64,000 nt of DNA from Emmonsiellopsis sp. PD_33 (GCA_032988165.1 JANTQF010000055.1:1-64000); one strand, 5' to 3'; counted from the stretch's first letter, positions 34,484-45,833 are shown. A program made the numbers and translations. Notes: generated by a model from the letters alone, not told the origin.

Positions 34484-35780
34484 ATGGCACGTAAACTACC
34501 ATGGAAGACCGATGCGAAGTCTAAAGAGAGCCATACGCCAGTTCTAACTGCGCGATCAACATCTCGGCCAGGGGCGCTGACATCAACGAATTCTCCTGCC
34601 CCATCTACCCCCACGAGGACTCCTCGTCGGCCTGGTATGTATCTAATTCATGGACATTTAGTATTTGTGTACTGACTTTGCAGCGCGAACTCCGTCTACC
34701 TCCCCACCATGCGAAGCACCACCAGAAGAGTTCGTTATCCTTGCTCTACTATTGATGATAAATATGTAAGACGCACTAACCGAATTTACGTGTAGGTTTA
34801 TGAGAGAGGGCCTGGAGAACGATGATAAATACATCATGGTCGAGGATGAATTCTTGGCAACCGCTCAAACTTTTACCCGCCATCTTCACCATGCAGAGTA
34901 CGTTCGCAGGAAAAATGAGGCTAAAATCAAGAATGCGAATTCGATGCAGACTCTGGCTCAACCAACTGGTGCTGGAATGGGATTAAGTGCTGAGACAAGA
35001 AAGAATATGGAATCCGAAGAAAATGCAACCAGGCAAAAGGCTGCTCTAGATGAAATGAAGAGATCTGCCGGTCGACCCCCTGTTGATTCCGAGGCTGAAG
35101 ACGATGGACTTGAAAGTGAGGAGGACAGGGAAGATGACCCTTGGGTAGGAACCTCACTACACAATTTGATGACCTCTCAGAGGAAACACCAGTCACTGGT
35201 CGGTCTGCAAGGAATCAAATCTACTACCCGAGCCGCGTTGGGCTTCCAGAAGGCGGTTACAGACCCCAGGGTGAAAACTGAACAACTTGACGACAACCCG
35301 CCCGTTCCAACGCGAGAGAGCCGCTTGAACTCTCATGTAATTGATGACGATACAACTTCAGAGGACGACGATGACCTTGATGCGCAGCCAAAAAGGTCGA
35401 AATCGGTTCAGATACCAAAACAACAACCTAGACCAACCGTTGAACGGAGCACAACTTATAACCCCGCTTCAAAACGTACTCCTGCAGAGCGACCAGAAGG
35501 GCATCGATTGGATCCTCAACGAAAAACCGATACATCTCACAGTCTGGACGAGCCTTTGCTAAACATCTCTCGAAAAACCACCGACAGACCAACTTATAAA
35601 ACGAAAATGATGAGATTGCTTGACGAATTTGACGAGCCCGCACCCAAAATACAGAAACGTGAAGATCAAGATAGCCATCGCAAACTTTCGCGGTCCGACT
35701 CTGTATCCAAAAAACGCCCAAAGACAGAAGAAAACTCCAATAAATCACGCCTTAACGAAGTGCCAATATTCTTGGGCTGA
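34484..35780 (+). CDS. Unrecognised acidic/basic low-complexity protein, probably nuclear
   Basis: Exons 34484-34634, 34684-34729 and 34796-35780 (393 aa). The second exon is 46 nt and its donor (GTTCGT) is weak, but phase and sequence continuity (CEAPPEEFMREGLEND) support it. The only ordered segment is residues 63-120: FMREGLENDDKYIMVEDEFLATAQTF, then HLHHAEYVRRKNEAKIKN, which looks helical and conserved. The remainder is acidic (EAEDDGLESEEDRED) or basic and Ser-rich (PKRSKSVQIPK, VSKKRPKTEE), with several possible nuclear localisation signals. I do not recognise the family. Chromatin or DNA-repair adaptor roles would fit the composition but are not shown. Confidence 0.72.
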
Positions 35781-35983
35781 ATGGTATTTTCTTCCTCCTT
35801 TCAAAACAAAAATTCATTAACGTCGTTATTCCACGAACCCTCGTCGATAACCATTTCGGAATAGCCTGGGAAAAATATCGTATCAAATCAACCACGTCAT
35901 ACCGCTAGCTTTTACGCATTCCAGTCGGGTATCTTCGTTTGATCGTCTCGTCGTTGGTAATGGCGATGGCGATGGCAAATGAT

Positions 35984-36415
35984 CTATGTACGTTGCGAAA
36001 GCGGTCGGAAACGGTTCGCATCCATATTGCCGGTCATTTTTGCCCTCAGGCGTAAGGCCTCGTACTTCAGCTTTTCCCGCCTCGAAACCTTGCATAGTGT
36101 ATCGGTATCGCTAGGGGTATCGTCTGATACAGCATCCCTAGGAACATAGAGTTAATATCGTATGTCGACATAGGAGATGATGACGGCCGTGGGACCGCGG
36201 ACGGGTATATAATATGATCACTTACTCTTTGTCATAAAGTGGTAGTGTGAAATCGACTCGACGGAAATCGGTTGGCGGACCCTGATGGGATCGTTAAAAT
36301 TTACTATCGATCAGGACACCCTGCGGGGACTTACAATCACCGGCCGTTTCGAGGCTTTTTGCGGTCGTTGGTGGAAAGACTTCACCAACTGGATAAAATA
36401 TCCGAAACAATCCAT
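35984..36415 (-). CDS. Small 96-aa three-exon protein
   Basis: Exons 36415-36335 (MDCFGYFIQLVKSF and on), 36281-36226 and 36137-35984, with introns of 53, 88 bp and consensus GTAAGT donors at both. Each exon alone is too short to stand out; the spliced product reads continuously: GPPTDFRRVDFTLPLYDKE across exons 2-3, then VSRREKLKYEALRLRAKMTGN and a C-terminal DANRFRPLSQRT. The central acidic linker SDDTPSDTDT separates a hydrophobic N-terminus from a basic amphipathic helix. I do not recognise a family. The three in-phase junctions and the non-random composition make it very likely real. Length alone would have hidden it from simple gene calls. Confidence 0.7.
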
Positions 36416-39063
36416 ATCTATATTCCGTTTGTCGTTGCTGGATACGGTTGGAGATCTGGCCAGTATGAGTCGGCAGCAGACGAAGATTCAAACCAACAAC
36501 GGGGGCTCTGGGGTTGTTGGCGAGTGGGAAGAAGTTGCACTTTTATCTGAGGTAAAAGCGACAGGAGCAGGAGTCGAGAAGGCGAGGAAGTTATTATGAA
36601 ACGGTCCGTCACGCCAGGTCGTTCAGATTCGTCCTAGCTGTGAGAGCGCCAACTGACAACTCTAGGCCGATGGTAGAGAGACAGGAAGTTGAACTATAGG
36701 GCCCCAAGTTGTACAGAAAACAATAATAACACATATAACATGAAATAAAGGCGATTAAAAAACGTTCAGGCCCCAAGACGGCTCGAGGGAGAGAAAGGAG
36801 ATCAAAGCGGGAATTGACTCTGGGATAAGAATATAATAATATCAATACCCCGTTGTGCAATATAATTGTCAACCGCCGTCCGTCGTGACCGTTCGTCAGA
36901 GACAACAGCGAAGCGCAAAAGTTCACCGACTCAAACGAACACTGGCACAGAAGAAGTCGGAAGTGTCAAAGGAGAAAAGGAAGGGAACGGAAAAAAAGTC
37001 AACGAGGACCCGCAGACAAGGGAGGGGAAGATGCCTTTACTAAAAGGGTAAAACAGAGAAGATGAAACGCGGCCATAGCCCACTAGGGATTGGGATCAAG
37101 TACGAGAACAAGCCCCCGCTGCGATCCCCTTGGAATGACCCAAACACATCTCACGCCAATCTGCGCCGTGTCTATGGCCAGCCTTGTCGTACAGGGGTGC
37201 TGCGCGAGGGGAAAGCACGCGGCGGCGGAGAAAGGCGCCTGGGATATTTAGTTGGCTGTGGTGGAGGAGTGAGCGGCGACTGGCGTGATCGTTAGGGGCG
37301 CTGTTGGGGGGAAGTTAGGGCTGCGCGGCGCCTGGTTGGCTGGGTCTGGATCTTGGATGGGCGTCTCGCATTAACGAACTTGGCTTGCTACTGAGGCTGG
37401 TTGGCCAACCAGATATGCTTGCTCTTTTTAGAGATGGCCCGTCAGAAACCCCGCATATATTTTCTTGACGGTGCGTCGGTGGCTGTGGCTTGGAACTTAT
37501 TCGGATGAGATGGGGTCTCCTCCGTATTCCGACGAAGGTTGGTAGGGCTGTGTATATAGTGAACGACCGACGCCGCGTTGCATTCTCTTTTGATTCAAGC
37601 TGACGAGGTTGTATTTCACTTTTATTGCTTTTCCTCGTGTTCGATAACTTTCTCTTCTCGATGTATGAACCAGATACCCATTGGTAACATCATGTGCACG
37701 AGGGTCACGTCAATCCATGCCTGCATCTGACTCTTGGCTCGCATGCATCCTGTCTAATATATATTTGGAAAGTTCCTGCATGCGCGCTGGGCAATTTCAA
37801 AATGTGTCAACGGAAGGCTTTGCTTACGAGAGCCCTTGGAACGGACTATCAAAAAAAGATATCTTTGTTAATTGTGGCCTGGGGAAAATACAGCACGGAT
37901 TGGCTAAACCAGATCCACACGGGCGCAAATTGCAATGTCTATTCTAGGAAAAGTGAGGGTTTATTATGAGATCTTGAGTCCGCCGCCATGGTTTATTTGG
38001 CATACCGAACCCATGTTGGATCTCTCAATCCCTGGCGACCTTGCCGTCCGCCATCCCAAAAGCAGCTCTGTGCGACTGCCCGGATCCTCCTTTTCCTATT
38101 GATAACCTGGCATATGCCCTACATATTAACCATTACCCATGGAGACAGGCCCAACATCTGCCAAACGTGGATATCGACACGATGTATCCTATTGTGTGAT
38201 ACCAGACCATTGATCTTGACAGCCGTGCCTGAACGTGGGCCTCATAATTTTCCTAGTCAATTATCTTTTCGATGTCCCCAGCTAGAGGAATTGTGATTAC
38301 TCTTTGGGAAGGCAACCAACCCCCTACTGTGAGGGGCGTCATCGTCCTGACGAGAAGCTATCTCTCCATCAATGCTTTCTGATATCTCTTTCAACGAGCT
38401 TGATTACTTCTTCCTCGTATAATTTAATCATCAAGAGCAACACGGCGTGGATATCCGAGTATCCGACAATTTTGTTGAAGTTACCGCTCTCATTCGAGAG
38501 GCAAAGTCTGAAACTCCTGCAACAGGGGCAAGTTTATTCTCTCTCCCTGGGAATGATGATGGCCCCCAAGATGCCAGAATGGTTCTGAATCGCCTTCGAG
38601 TGATATGCGTCTATCGACCTGGGGCCTATTTACTGGCTGGCTTAAAGCCGTTGGAAATTTTATTCCTAGGCACCTGATGCCTAAGCGCCAGCCTTGACAG
38701 GGCAATGGATTTGAGCCCGCTCCCCCCTGTATTCCGGGCAATATTTGCATTCTGCCATGACTATCCTGTAAGGGTTTCAGGTTTCCCAATATTCCATTGA
38801 GCAAACCCCAGGGTTAAATGCCGTGAGCCACCAGCGCTTAATTCAGCTGAACGATGATGGCCTTAGCCTTCAACGCTTGGGCATAAAAAGCCCTCCATTG
38901 CCTAGGAAATGTTTTGAATTCGTTCTCAATCATACATCACAGTTTTTCAGTTTTCGGAACAAACTATTCTTACTGCCTTCGCATCCCTGAGCTGCTCATT
39001 GAACCACGAGCCCTGTGCATATATCAATCTACTATTATCAATCCGCTAAAAGACCCTACGAAA
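36416..39063. other. 2.6 kb mostly non-coding
   Basis: This is the upstream region of two divergent genes. A possible broken frame lies at 38372-38677 (see separate entry). Otherwise only short overlapping frames were seen, with no repeats or RNA genes. Confidence 0.45.
38372..38677 (+). pseudogene. Possible gene remnant with one in-frame stop
   Basis: From ATG 38372 the frame reads MLSDISFNELDYFFLV, hits TAA at 38420, and continues in the same frame for 85 codons with protein-like sequence (VDIRVSDNFVEVTALIREAK, DDGPQDARMVLNRLRVICVY). The stop cannot be removed by an intron of plausible size here. No family was recognised and it may be chance. Confidence 0.25.
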
Positions 39064-39462
39064 ATGGGGTCTGTCTACGTCGCCATTTATCAGCCCAACA
39101 ACCAGACCCTAGGGACCTACCACTGGGCGCTCTGCTTGGAGATCGGGGAGGAAACCACAATCTTCCAGATCATCGGAGAGCCCAACAAATTCACCTACAG
39201 TGAAATCTCTGCGAAGCCCGACGATTCCATCCGTCACATAGAGAACTTGGACATAGGCAGCATCGACGATGTCGATCACTTCCGCGAGGTCGTCCGCACT
39301 CAAAGGATTGATAACGATATGTACCATTGGGGGTGCCAGCAGTGGGTTATAGATGTGCTGGAAAGCTTGCATGAGGAAGGCGTAATTGGCGATTATTGCT
39401 ATGCTGAGGCGAAGGAGAACCTAGAAGCCATCTTTGGGGCAGGAACGGAGGGCGAGGAGTGA
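39064..39462 (+). CDS. Small protein with permuted-papain-like His...Cys arrangement
   Basis: Single exon, 132 aa. It begins MGSVYVAIYQPNNQTLGTYHWALCLE, with TYHWAL at residues 18-23, then a beta-strand TTIFQIIGEP, and later MYHWGCQQWVIDVLESL (Cys near 92) followed by a C-terminal helix. An early His in an HWA-type strand and a later Cys at the start of a helix is the order found in circularly permuted papain-like folds (LRAT, PPPDE, NlpC/P60-permuted), and many fungal proteins annotated only by DUF share it. If the fold is right it could be a small hydrolase or acyltransferase, or a binding relic. This is inference from a motif pair. No signal peptide was seen. Confidence 0.6.
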   Translation: MGSVYVAIYQPNNQTLGTYHWALCLEIGEETTIFQIIGEPNKFTYSEISAKPDDSIRHIENLDIGSIDDVDHFREVVRTQRIDNDMYHWGCQQWVIDVLESLHEEGVIGDYCYAEAKENLEAIFGAGTEGEE

Positions 39463-39934
39463 GATTAGCATGGTGGACACAGGATGGCCAGGAAAGGGGC
39501 CAACATAAGACATGTGTATGTAAAGCATTTTCGGAATATCTGACCAGCGTCGTGCTGATAGGATTGGCGGGCATCAGGAGGAAATCAATGAGCTTAATGA
39601 GAGGATATTCCTTGCGTCCTCCCTCATAACAGCGCTACGCTGTCGAAGAAGAAATGATGAGAATAATAAGATTTTGGAACCTCCGGGTTGTGGCATCGGA
39701 TTGTATTTTGCGAGAAATATATGAAAACATCGCCTGGTTCCCTGATTGATCCTCCCTGGTATGGCGATTTCATGCCACGATCTCGGTCAGAACGGCGGGG
39801 TTGTGATGAGAGATTCCGAGGGTGAAATAAGAAACTAAAGACCATGATCTCCTCGACCTAGATAGCTGGGGGAGTGCCGAGTAGCTCTGCTTCCCCTTGA
39901 TACAAATTGCGACTGAGCTATGATTATGATTGGC
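39463..39934. other. Convergent 3' flanks
   Basis: 472 bp between two converging genes. Nothing was recognised. Confidence 0.5.
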
Positions 39935-40813
39935 TCATGTTACACAGTTCTCAAGAAATCGGTCGATAGAGAACTCAGCACAATATGCGCCCATACCATT
40001 TTGGGGAAGGAAGAAACACCAATCGCCCGATCGCACAGGAAACATAGTGTTTAGTGACTTGACAAACTCCCAGTATTCCGGATAAGCCCCGCTGTGTTCC
40101 CAATCAATAAGTCCTGTGACCTGAATTCCACCTTCTTCCTTGATAACCATAATATTCCTGGGATGTAAATCACCATGAGTCATAACGATGTGGTGATCAT
40201 CGCGAAGCATAGGGCGAACAAACTCAACATAGGGCTGTCTTCCAGTACGGTGGTTCCCAGAGAGGAGGAATGCATTGAATTGAGTTTCATTCTCAATGGG
40301 AACAGGGCTTTCGCGTTTCCACATTCTGCAGTCAATGCACCGCGGAGGATTGCCACCACCAAGATACTGAGAAGGCAGTGGAAGAGCCCGAAGTTTCCCC
40401 AAAATGATGTCAAGCTGATCTCGAATAGAGATCTTCTCAACATCAGACAGGCCAGACCAGATGTTACCCAAGCAGTCTCCTTTGACCAGAGTCATGAACA
40501 TGTATGTTCTCTTGCCTACTGACATTACACCAAGCGGCCGGGGAGCAGGTATGTCGTCTGAAAGCTTGGCAATGTGAGCGGTGGTATCCGCATCAGTGAG
40601 GGTAATGTTATTTCCAAATTTGACGACGATATGCTCATCAAGCTGAACAACAACCCGTCCAAAATGACTCCAAAGAACTTTTCCATTTTTCAAGGCGGAG
40701 GATAGGGCGGAGCAAATTGCAGTGCCGCTGGGTATTGAATCTTGGTCACTATGCTGCTGTAAGAGCATAACAACGTCATTTGCTAGAGTGCGGAGAATCT
40801 CCGGTTCCTCCAT
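39935..40813 (-). CDS. Aminoglycoside-phosphotransferase (APH) family kinase
   Basis: 292 aa as a stand-alone frame from ATG 40813. The N-lobe contains VVVQLDEHIVVKFG (Lys about 65). The catalytic loop is MTHGDLHPRNIMV (Asp215 in HGD) and the metal-binding motif GLIDWEHSG (Asp237), the standard APH/choline-kinase pair. Fungal genomes carry dozens of such kinases; substrates are small hydroxyl compounds and almost all are unknown. Antibiotic resistance should not be inferred. Immediately upstream on the same strand is a small membrane protein whose frame ends at a perfect GTGAGT donor. A 124-bp intron to 40869 would fuse the two in frame, so the true start is uncertain. Confidence 0.82.
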   Translation of the reverse strand: MEEPEILRTLANDVVMLLQQHSDQDSIPSGTAICSALSSALKNGKVLWSHFGRVVVQLDEHIVVKFGNNITLTDADTTAHIAKLSDDIPAPRPLGVMSVGKRTYMFMTLVKGDCLGNIWSGLSDVEKISIRDQLDIILGKLRALPLPSQYLGGGNPPRCIDCRMWKRESPVPIENETQFNAFLLSGNHRTGRQPYVEFVRPMLRDDHHIVMTHGDLHPRNIMVIKEEGGIQVTGLIDWEHSGAYPEYWEFVKSLNTMFPVRSGDWCFFLPQNGMGAYCAEFSIDRFLENCVT

Positions 40814-40964
40814 CGGGATTGAAAAGTCATCTTTCGCCCGGGGTGGTTTTCGGGTCGAGCTGCCACGGCCTTTAGTTGTGGAATAAAATCAGCTTCTCTT
40901 TCTCAATCATTACAAAGAGAGAGAAAAAAAAGGAAGAGAGAGAGAAGAGGGAGAAGAAGAAGGA

Positions 40965-41372
40965 TTAAAAAGGGTGTGTTAAACTAGACTCACAGGCTTG
41001 ACTATTCCGGCTGCGTTCCACTTCCAATTTATGTCGCTCCGCAGGATACCTCCGGCCCCATTTTATAAAGTTGAGACTGAGATCCGCCCATGGGACTGTG
41101 TTCTGCACCGCCCTCTGTAACTCCGCCAACACAGACGTGTTCAATGCAATCTGGGCTGTTCGAATGTCCCCATCATCGCTATCATTATTGCTAGGTTCGG
41201 TTTCTAGCGCACCGTCTTCGGATTTAGGCGAGATGGGAGTTTGGGCCTGAGGGGATTGGCTTTTGTGCTCGATGGTGAGGACTCCTTTCGGAAGAGAGGC
41301 AATGACAAGGGTGAAGCTCGCCCCCAGCAGAAAGCCGACGTACGTCTCCCAGCGTAGAAGTGTTGCAGGCAT
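40965..41372 (-). CDS. Small single-pass membrane protein, possibly N-terminal exon of a larger gene
   Basis: Unspliced it is 135 aa: MPATLLRWETYVGFLLGASF (hydrophobic 9-25), a disordered acidic Ser/Pro linker, then a helical segment VLAELQRAVQNTVPWADLSLNFIKWGRRYPAERHKLEVER. The last ten residues look non-coding, and they start exactly at a GTGAGT donor (40993). Splicing to the CTAAAG acceptor at 40870 continues as RGSSTRKPPRAKDDFSIP into the start of the APH kinase, total 437 aa. Alternatively this exon joins a short final exon ending elsewhere. The fungal function is unknown. Confidence 0.6.
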   Translation of the reverse strand: MPATLLRWETYVGFLLGASFTLVIASLPKGVLTIEHKSQSPQAQTPISPKSEDGALETEPSNNDSDDGDIRTAQIALNTSVLAELQRAVQNTVPWADLSLNFIKWGRRYPAERHKLEVERSRNSQACESSLTHPF

Positions 41373-42157
41373 GGCATCAAAGACCTCTGCTGTCTAAAAT
41401 GAACTAACAACTGCCTTTGATGAAGATGAAGATGGAGATATTGTTGATATTGTTGATATTGTTGGTTAGACTAGAACCAGAGAAATGTGCTAAGAGAGCA
41501 CTAGTCCTATTGGGGGTTGGTGCAGGCTAGTCCGGAATAGAGCTTAGCGCGCCCGGGGAATTGAATTGGTTCCGTCCCTTTCCAGATAATGGAGATTCTC
41601 CTTGCGAATTTACATTTCTTAAGAGCGAATGCTGCCAGGCTCCCAGCCATTTCTCATCCATTTATGGGGCAATAGGGGCTGCCTAGTTGGCCCCCTGCTC
41701 CCCTGCGGCAGAAACACATGGTTCGACTGTGTGGTCTTCTCTGGAGGACAGGGCAAGATATTGTGCTTGGCGGTTGGGAGGATGAACATTCATACAGCAC
41801 CCGTCCATTTAAAAGCCTGAGGGGTGTTGTGTCTAATGTAAGCATTCCTTGATTTCTTATCTGTTGGAGTCTGCTGGCGGAGGTAAATTCGATCTCTGTG
41901 TTTATTCCCGCGGCCGGATGCGTTCATGTACAGCTGGCATACATGCATCATATGAACGAACCATTCATAGCACATAGTGCCATCTTACTTATGGCTAAAT
42001 ATAAACATGCATAGAAAACTATTTCTATATATATATGAAATTCGCACCTGATTAGTGTATGTATATACAAAGAATTAAACCTTGAAAACGTGAAGGGATA
42101 TTATTACCATGCGCGACATGGAAGGGATATCAGTGCCTTTAGTTCAGGAAAGTCTAT
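41373..42157. other. Intergenic with GATATTGTT triplicate
   Basis: Near 41433-41463 the nine-base unit GATATTGTT is repeated three times upstream of the small membrane protein. There is otherwise no gene or element. Confidence 0.5.
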
Positions 42158-43652
42158 TTATTTAGGGTGATCTTTCAAATGGAAGCTCTTCAACTTGACA
42201 AATTGGTCAAAGCCGAATTGGCTCAATGTCACTCCGCGGCCAGAGTTTTTCCATCCGGTCCAGGCGAGATCCTGTGGTTGCGTGCCATGTTAGTGAACCA
42301 GTTCGGCTAATGGGTTTGGTAGGATAGGGGGGAATAACTGTCTAGAAGTGACTACTTACCGGGCTTGGATAATCCGCTCTGTTGACGAAGACAGTTCCAG
42401 CCTCAATTTGCTCGATCAACTGCTCTGCAGCAGCCAAATCCTTGGTCCACACACTTGCGGTCAGACCAAGGTCGCTATCGTTCATCAACCGTACGGCTTC
42501 GGCGTCGTCCTTCACTTTCATAACGGGGATAATAGGACCGAACGTCTCATTGGTCATGACAACCATATCGTGCGTAACGCCAGTGAGTAAGGTAGGTTTG
42601 ATATAGTTTCCGGCGGGGGGGAGGTTATCAAAAGTAACATTTGCCGGTGTTTCGTCGACTGCCCCCTTCTTGACAGCATCTTCGATATGAGATAGAACTG
42701 TCTCCTTTGCTCGTTTCGAAATAACAGGTCCGATTTGGGTTTGGTTGTCAAATGGGTCGCCCACGCGATAATTGCTGAGTACCCTCTTTACTTCCTCGAT
42801 AAATGCATCATGAATGGATTCTTGGACGTATACCCTCTCGATCGCACAGCAACTCTGTCCGCTGTTGAAAATGGACCCATCCACAATTTCTGCGGCGGCG
42901 AATGCGATATCAACGTCACCGCGAACGTATGCTGGGTCGTTTCCACCAAGTTCCAAGCCCACATTCACAATTCTATCCGCAGCCGCTTTTTGTACCGCCA
43001 AGCCTCCAGCAACGGAGCCTGTGAAGCAGATGTGATTGATAAGAGGAGATCGGACGATGGATTCAATTTCGATGGGGTTTCCGCAGTGGAAAAATTGCAG
43101 AACGTCCTTGGGGAGCCCAGCTTCGTGGAAGAGGGAAGCCCACTGCTCAGCGACAGTTGGAGTTTGTGGCGAAGGTTTTATAATAACGGCATTTCCAGCA
43201 AGGATAGCCGGAATCAAACTGTTTACCAGCACCAGGTACGGATAGTTCCAGGGGAAAATGATCAACACAACACCAACTGGTTCCTTTTTGATGTATCTCT
43301 TGAATCCGGCTTCTGTATCTCCTTCCGTGGTCTCCAGCGCAGATGCGCTCTTCCCGCTCAGGCATTCGCCCCGTTTGATAGCCGTTAGGATCTCGCCGCC
43401 GGTGTACGCAATTGGGCGGCCCATCTGTTCAGTGACCTCACGAGCCAGGACATCCTTCTTTTCTTTGAGAAGCTCAAAAACGCGGGCAACGATTGCTTGT
43501 CGCTGGGCCAAAGTGGTCGACTGCGAGAAAGAGCGGAAGGCAGCCTGTGCTTTTTGGGGCAACGAAGTAAGCTCTTCGTGAGACACGCTGGGGCGGGTTA
43601 TGATAGGATCGTTGGTGATGGGGGAAATCGTTGTTAAAGACTCGATAGACAT
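42158..43652 (-). CDS. Aldehyde dehydrogenase (NAD(P)+ dependent)
   Basis: Exons 43652-42360 and 42271-42158 (468 aa), joined by an 88-bp intron in phase 0. All catalytic landmarks are present: FPWNYP (Asn136), KPSPQTP (Lys159 region, cofactor), FTGSVAGG, LELGGNDP (Glu234), NSGQSCCAIERVYV (nucleophile Cys268) and ETFGPIIPV. The second exon supplies the C-terminal SGRGVTLSQFGFDQFVKLKS that packs near the tunnel. Overall it resembles the succinate-semialdehyde or general aldehyde branch, cytosolic (no targeting sequence). It converts aldehydes to carboxylic acids. Exact substrate is not assignable. Confidence 0.92.
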
Positions 43653-44581
43653 TTTGGCTGTAGCGCTCCGGTAGGGATTCCTGTGGCTCCGGACGATAGA
43701 AACTGTTTTATCTGGAGCTCGAAGAAGAAATTAGGATGGAGGGTGGCGGGGTTGTTGTGACCTTTATTAGTAAAGTTGAGTAAAGCGGAGTTGATTATGG
43801 GGTCCCGCAACCGGCAAGAATTAGGTATAGGAACTAAGATAAGAACCGATTTCGGGAGGCGATGGGTACTAGATATAATACCTCGTAGAAACCAGCAAAA
43901 TTGTCCTACGGATTTCGACCCCTCTTCGATGATATCTGCCCTCTCTCGGGATGAGTTCATCCCACCCGGATTTCTCGGCCAACCGATGTTGATATCGGCC
44001 GGCAGCGGGCTTATCGCGGAAATCGGATAAACAATCGGCCCGAGAGAGGCTCTCCGTGGAATATCACGTGACTTTTAAACTTTAACGGCACTCCAAGTCC
44101 ATCAACTCGACAACAAATGGCAGTCAATGCTAGTTGATATAACACTGCGATGGCCCGCGGCTTGCAGAGATCTCGTGTTGAAATGTACTCTGGACCCCCT
44201 ACTCATACTGCTTTCTGGAACATCGCTCTTTGGGAGCCAGCTCCATCTAGATCAGAAACTGTCTCACCCAGCCAGGTAGCATTCTGGCTACGATATCACG
44301 ATAAGCTCAATGGCACTAATATATTGCGCTTCGCAACTGCATGTTCCAGGAATATCAAAGAATTTCTATTAGGCATTCATTGTCAGATTGTGTTCAAACC
44401 ATACTCCTCCAAACCTACCCAATCCTGTCCTATATCAAAACATGGACCATGATCACAACAAGCTCTTCCAGACCATTACTTTCTCCCGTATTAGCCCAGA
44501 AGTTCCCATGCCAATTGTCTAGGGTGGTGTGGCTAGGCTCCGCCCGAATGTTGCCGCTTCTCCTATCCCTATGAACTTCGT
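43653..44581. promoter_or_regulatory. Upstream region of the aldehyde dehydrogenase
   Basis: 929 bp. A CACGTGA motif sits at about 44065. A 100-codon plus-strand frame at 44150 has no recognisable features and I do not call it. Confidence 0.4.
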
Positions 44582-45833
44582 TTAATCACCGCTCCCGTCC
44601 TCCGGCTCCTCAGAATCGAGATCTTCCTCGGCCAATTTCTCTCCCGTTTCCCAATTCACGAGTTGATTATTCCTAACCATTGCATTGTACGTTTTTTTGC
44701 TGACAAAGCTCCAGTAGCTCAGTTTTCGTCGTACAGTCTCCCGGGATTCGTTAGCAGTCATCTCGATATCCTGGAAAATACTGACGGCTAGCTTGGCTAG
44801 TAGCGCTTTCCGTGACCTTGACATCTTTCCTGTGTATGGTGGTGGAACTCCTAATTCGGCCATTATATTTTGGATGTACTCCAGTTCGATTTCTCCTGGG
44901 CGTGGGGGGTCGCATTTTTTCTTCCGCGGGGTCGTTATCCTTTCTAGTTCTGATTTAAGCCTCTGGAACAGCTCGATAGTATCCACGAGCACGGCAAAAG
45001 CCTCTTCAGGTACCATTGCTGGACGAAGTTTCAAGGTTCCATGAATCGCGTTGTCCACCTTCTCCAGCTCTCGCCATGGAACGACTCCGTTCGCAATAGT
45101 AAACTTGCTCCTCTTACACCTGTTTTTGGCGATACGATGAATTTCGGTGTCTTGTTTCAGGTGCCGTCGAATGGCTGGAGTTTTCGGTACTGGCTTTGGT
45201 CCATCCATATCTCCTACAGAACTAGAACTGCCTACCTCGGTCTCGTCTTGCCTGTCTGTGGCGGGATTCTCGCTCAATCCTCTGAGCATAACTTTCTTCG
45301 TTGCAGGTTCAAGATTGCACGTCGAGATAGATCCACCCTCTACCAGCTCCTTGAGTTCCCCAACCATCACAGCGATCTCCTTGTGTCGTTTCTCGTGCTG
45401 TAAATTTGACTTGCCGCACCTGAGATGGCCTCTCCGTTAGCGGATTTGATTCCATAGTCGAGGGGGTGGGGGGGGTATGGGGTGTGGCAATCGGATCTCA
45501 CGGGTCGCACTTGTGGCCAGAACCTACATTCAAATAACGAGGTCAGTGTGCGGCTCTCGGATACAATTGTTCATGTGTTCAATAAGAGGAGGACCAACCG
45601 ATATGAAAAGTCATATGATATCTCATACAAGGCTCTGTATGGGTACCATAGCACGTCTTTTTGGCTTTCGGGCTATTCAATCTCGTTCCACAGACGCCAC
45701 ATCCGTGATCTAAGGCAAATTAAAATGGTTAGCAAAATGTGCACCAGTCTCCTGCAAGTGTTGTCAGGGGTGTCTCACAGTGGCCAGGACTATCTTCCCA
45801 CTTCATTTCGTTCTTGTCAGTTTCCAAAGCCAT
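44582..45833 (-). CDS. Compact zinc-finger protein with helical C-terminal domain
   Basis: Exons: 45833-45779, 45709-45599, 45522-45501 (22 nt) and 45419-44582 (341 aa). Residues 18-70 hold a dense set of potential zinc ligands: YHGCGVCGTRLN, KTCYGTHTEPCMRYHMTFH and HKCDPCGKSNLQHEKRH. The last has C-x2-C then H-x3-H but with seven instead of about twelve residues between, so it is not a classical C2H2 finger. The four junctions all fall in phase and the ligand pattern is continuous only after splicing. The C-terminal 190 residues are helical and charged, with a basic patch (TTPRKKK) and an acidic end (EEDLDSEEPEDGSGD). A DNA- or protein-binding regulator is likely; partner unknown. Confidence 0.68.

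Noticed and set aside
39935..40813. Antibiotic resistance gene
   Set aside because: The APH fold is common among fungal kinases of unknown small-molecule substrate; nothing indicates resistance.
44150..44452. 100-codon plus-strand frame upstream of the aldehyde dehydrogenase
   Set aside because: No recognisable feature; it lies in a promoter region.
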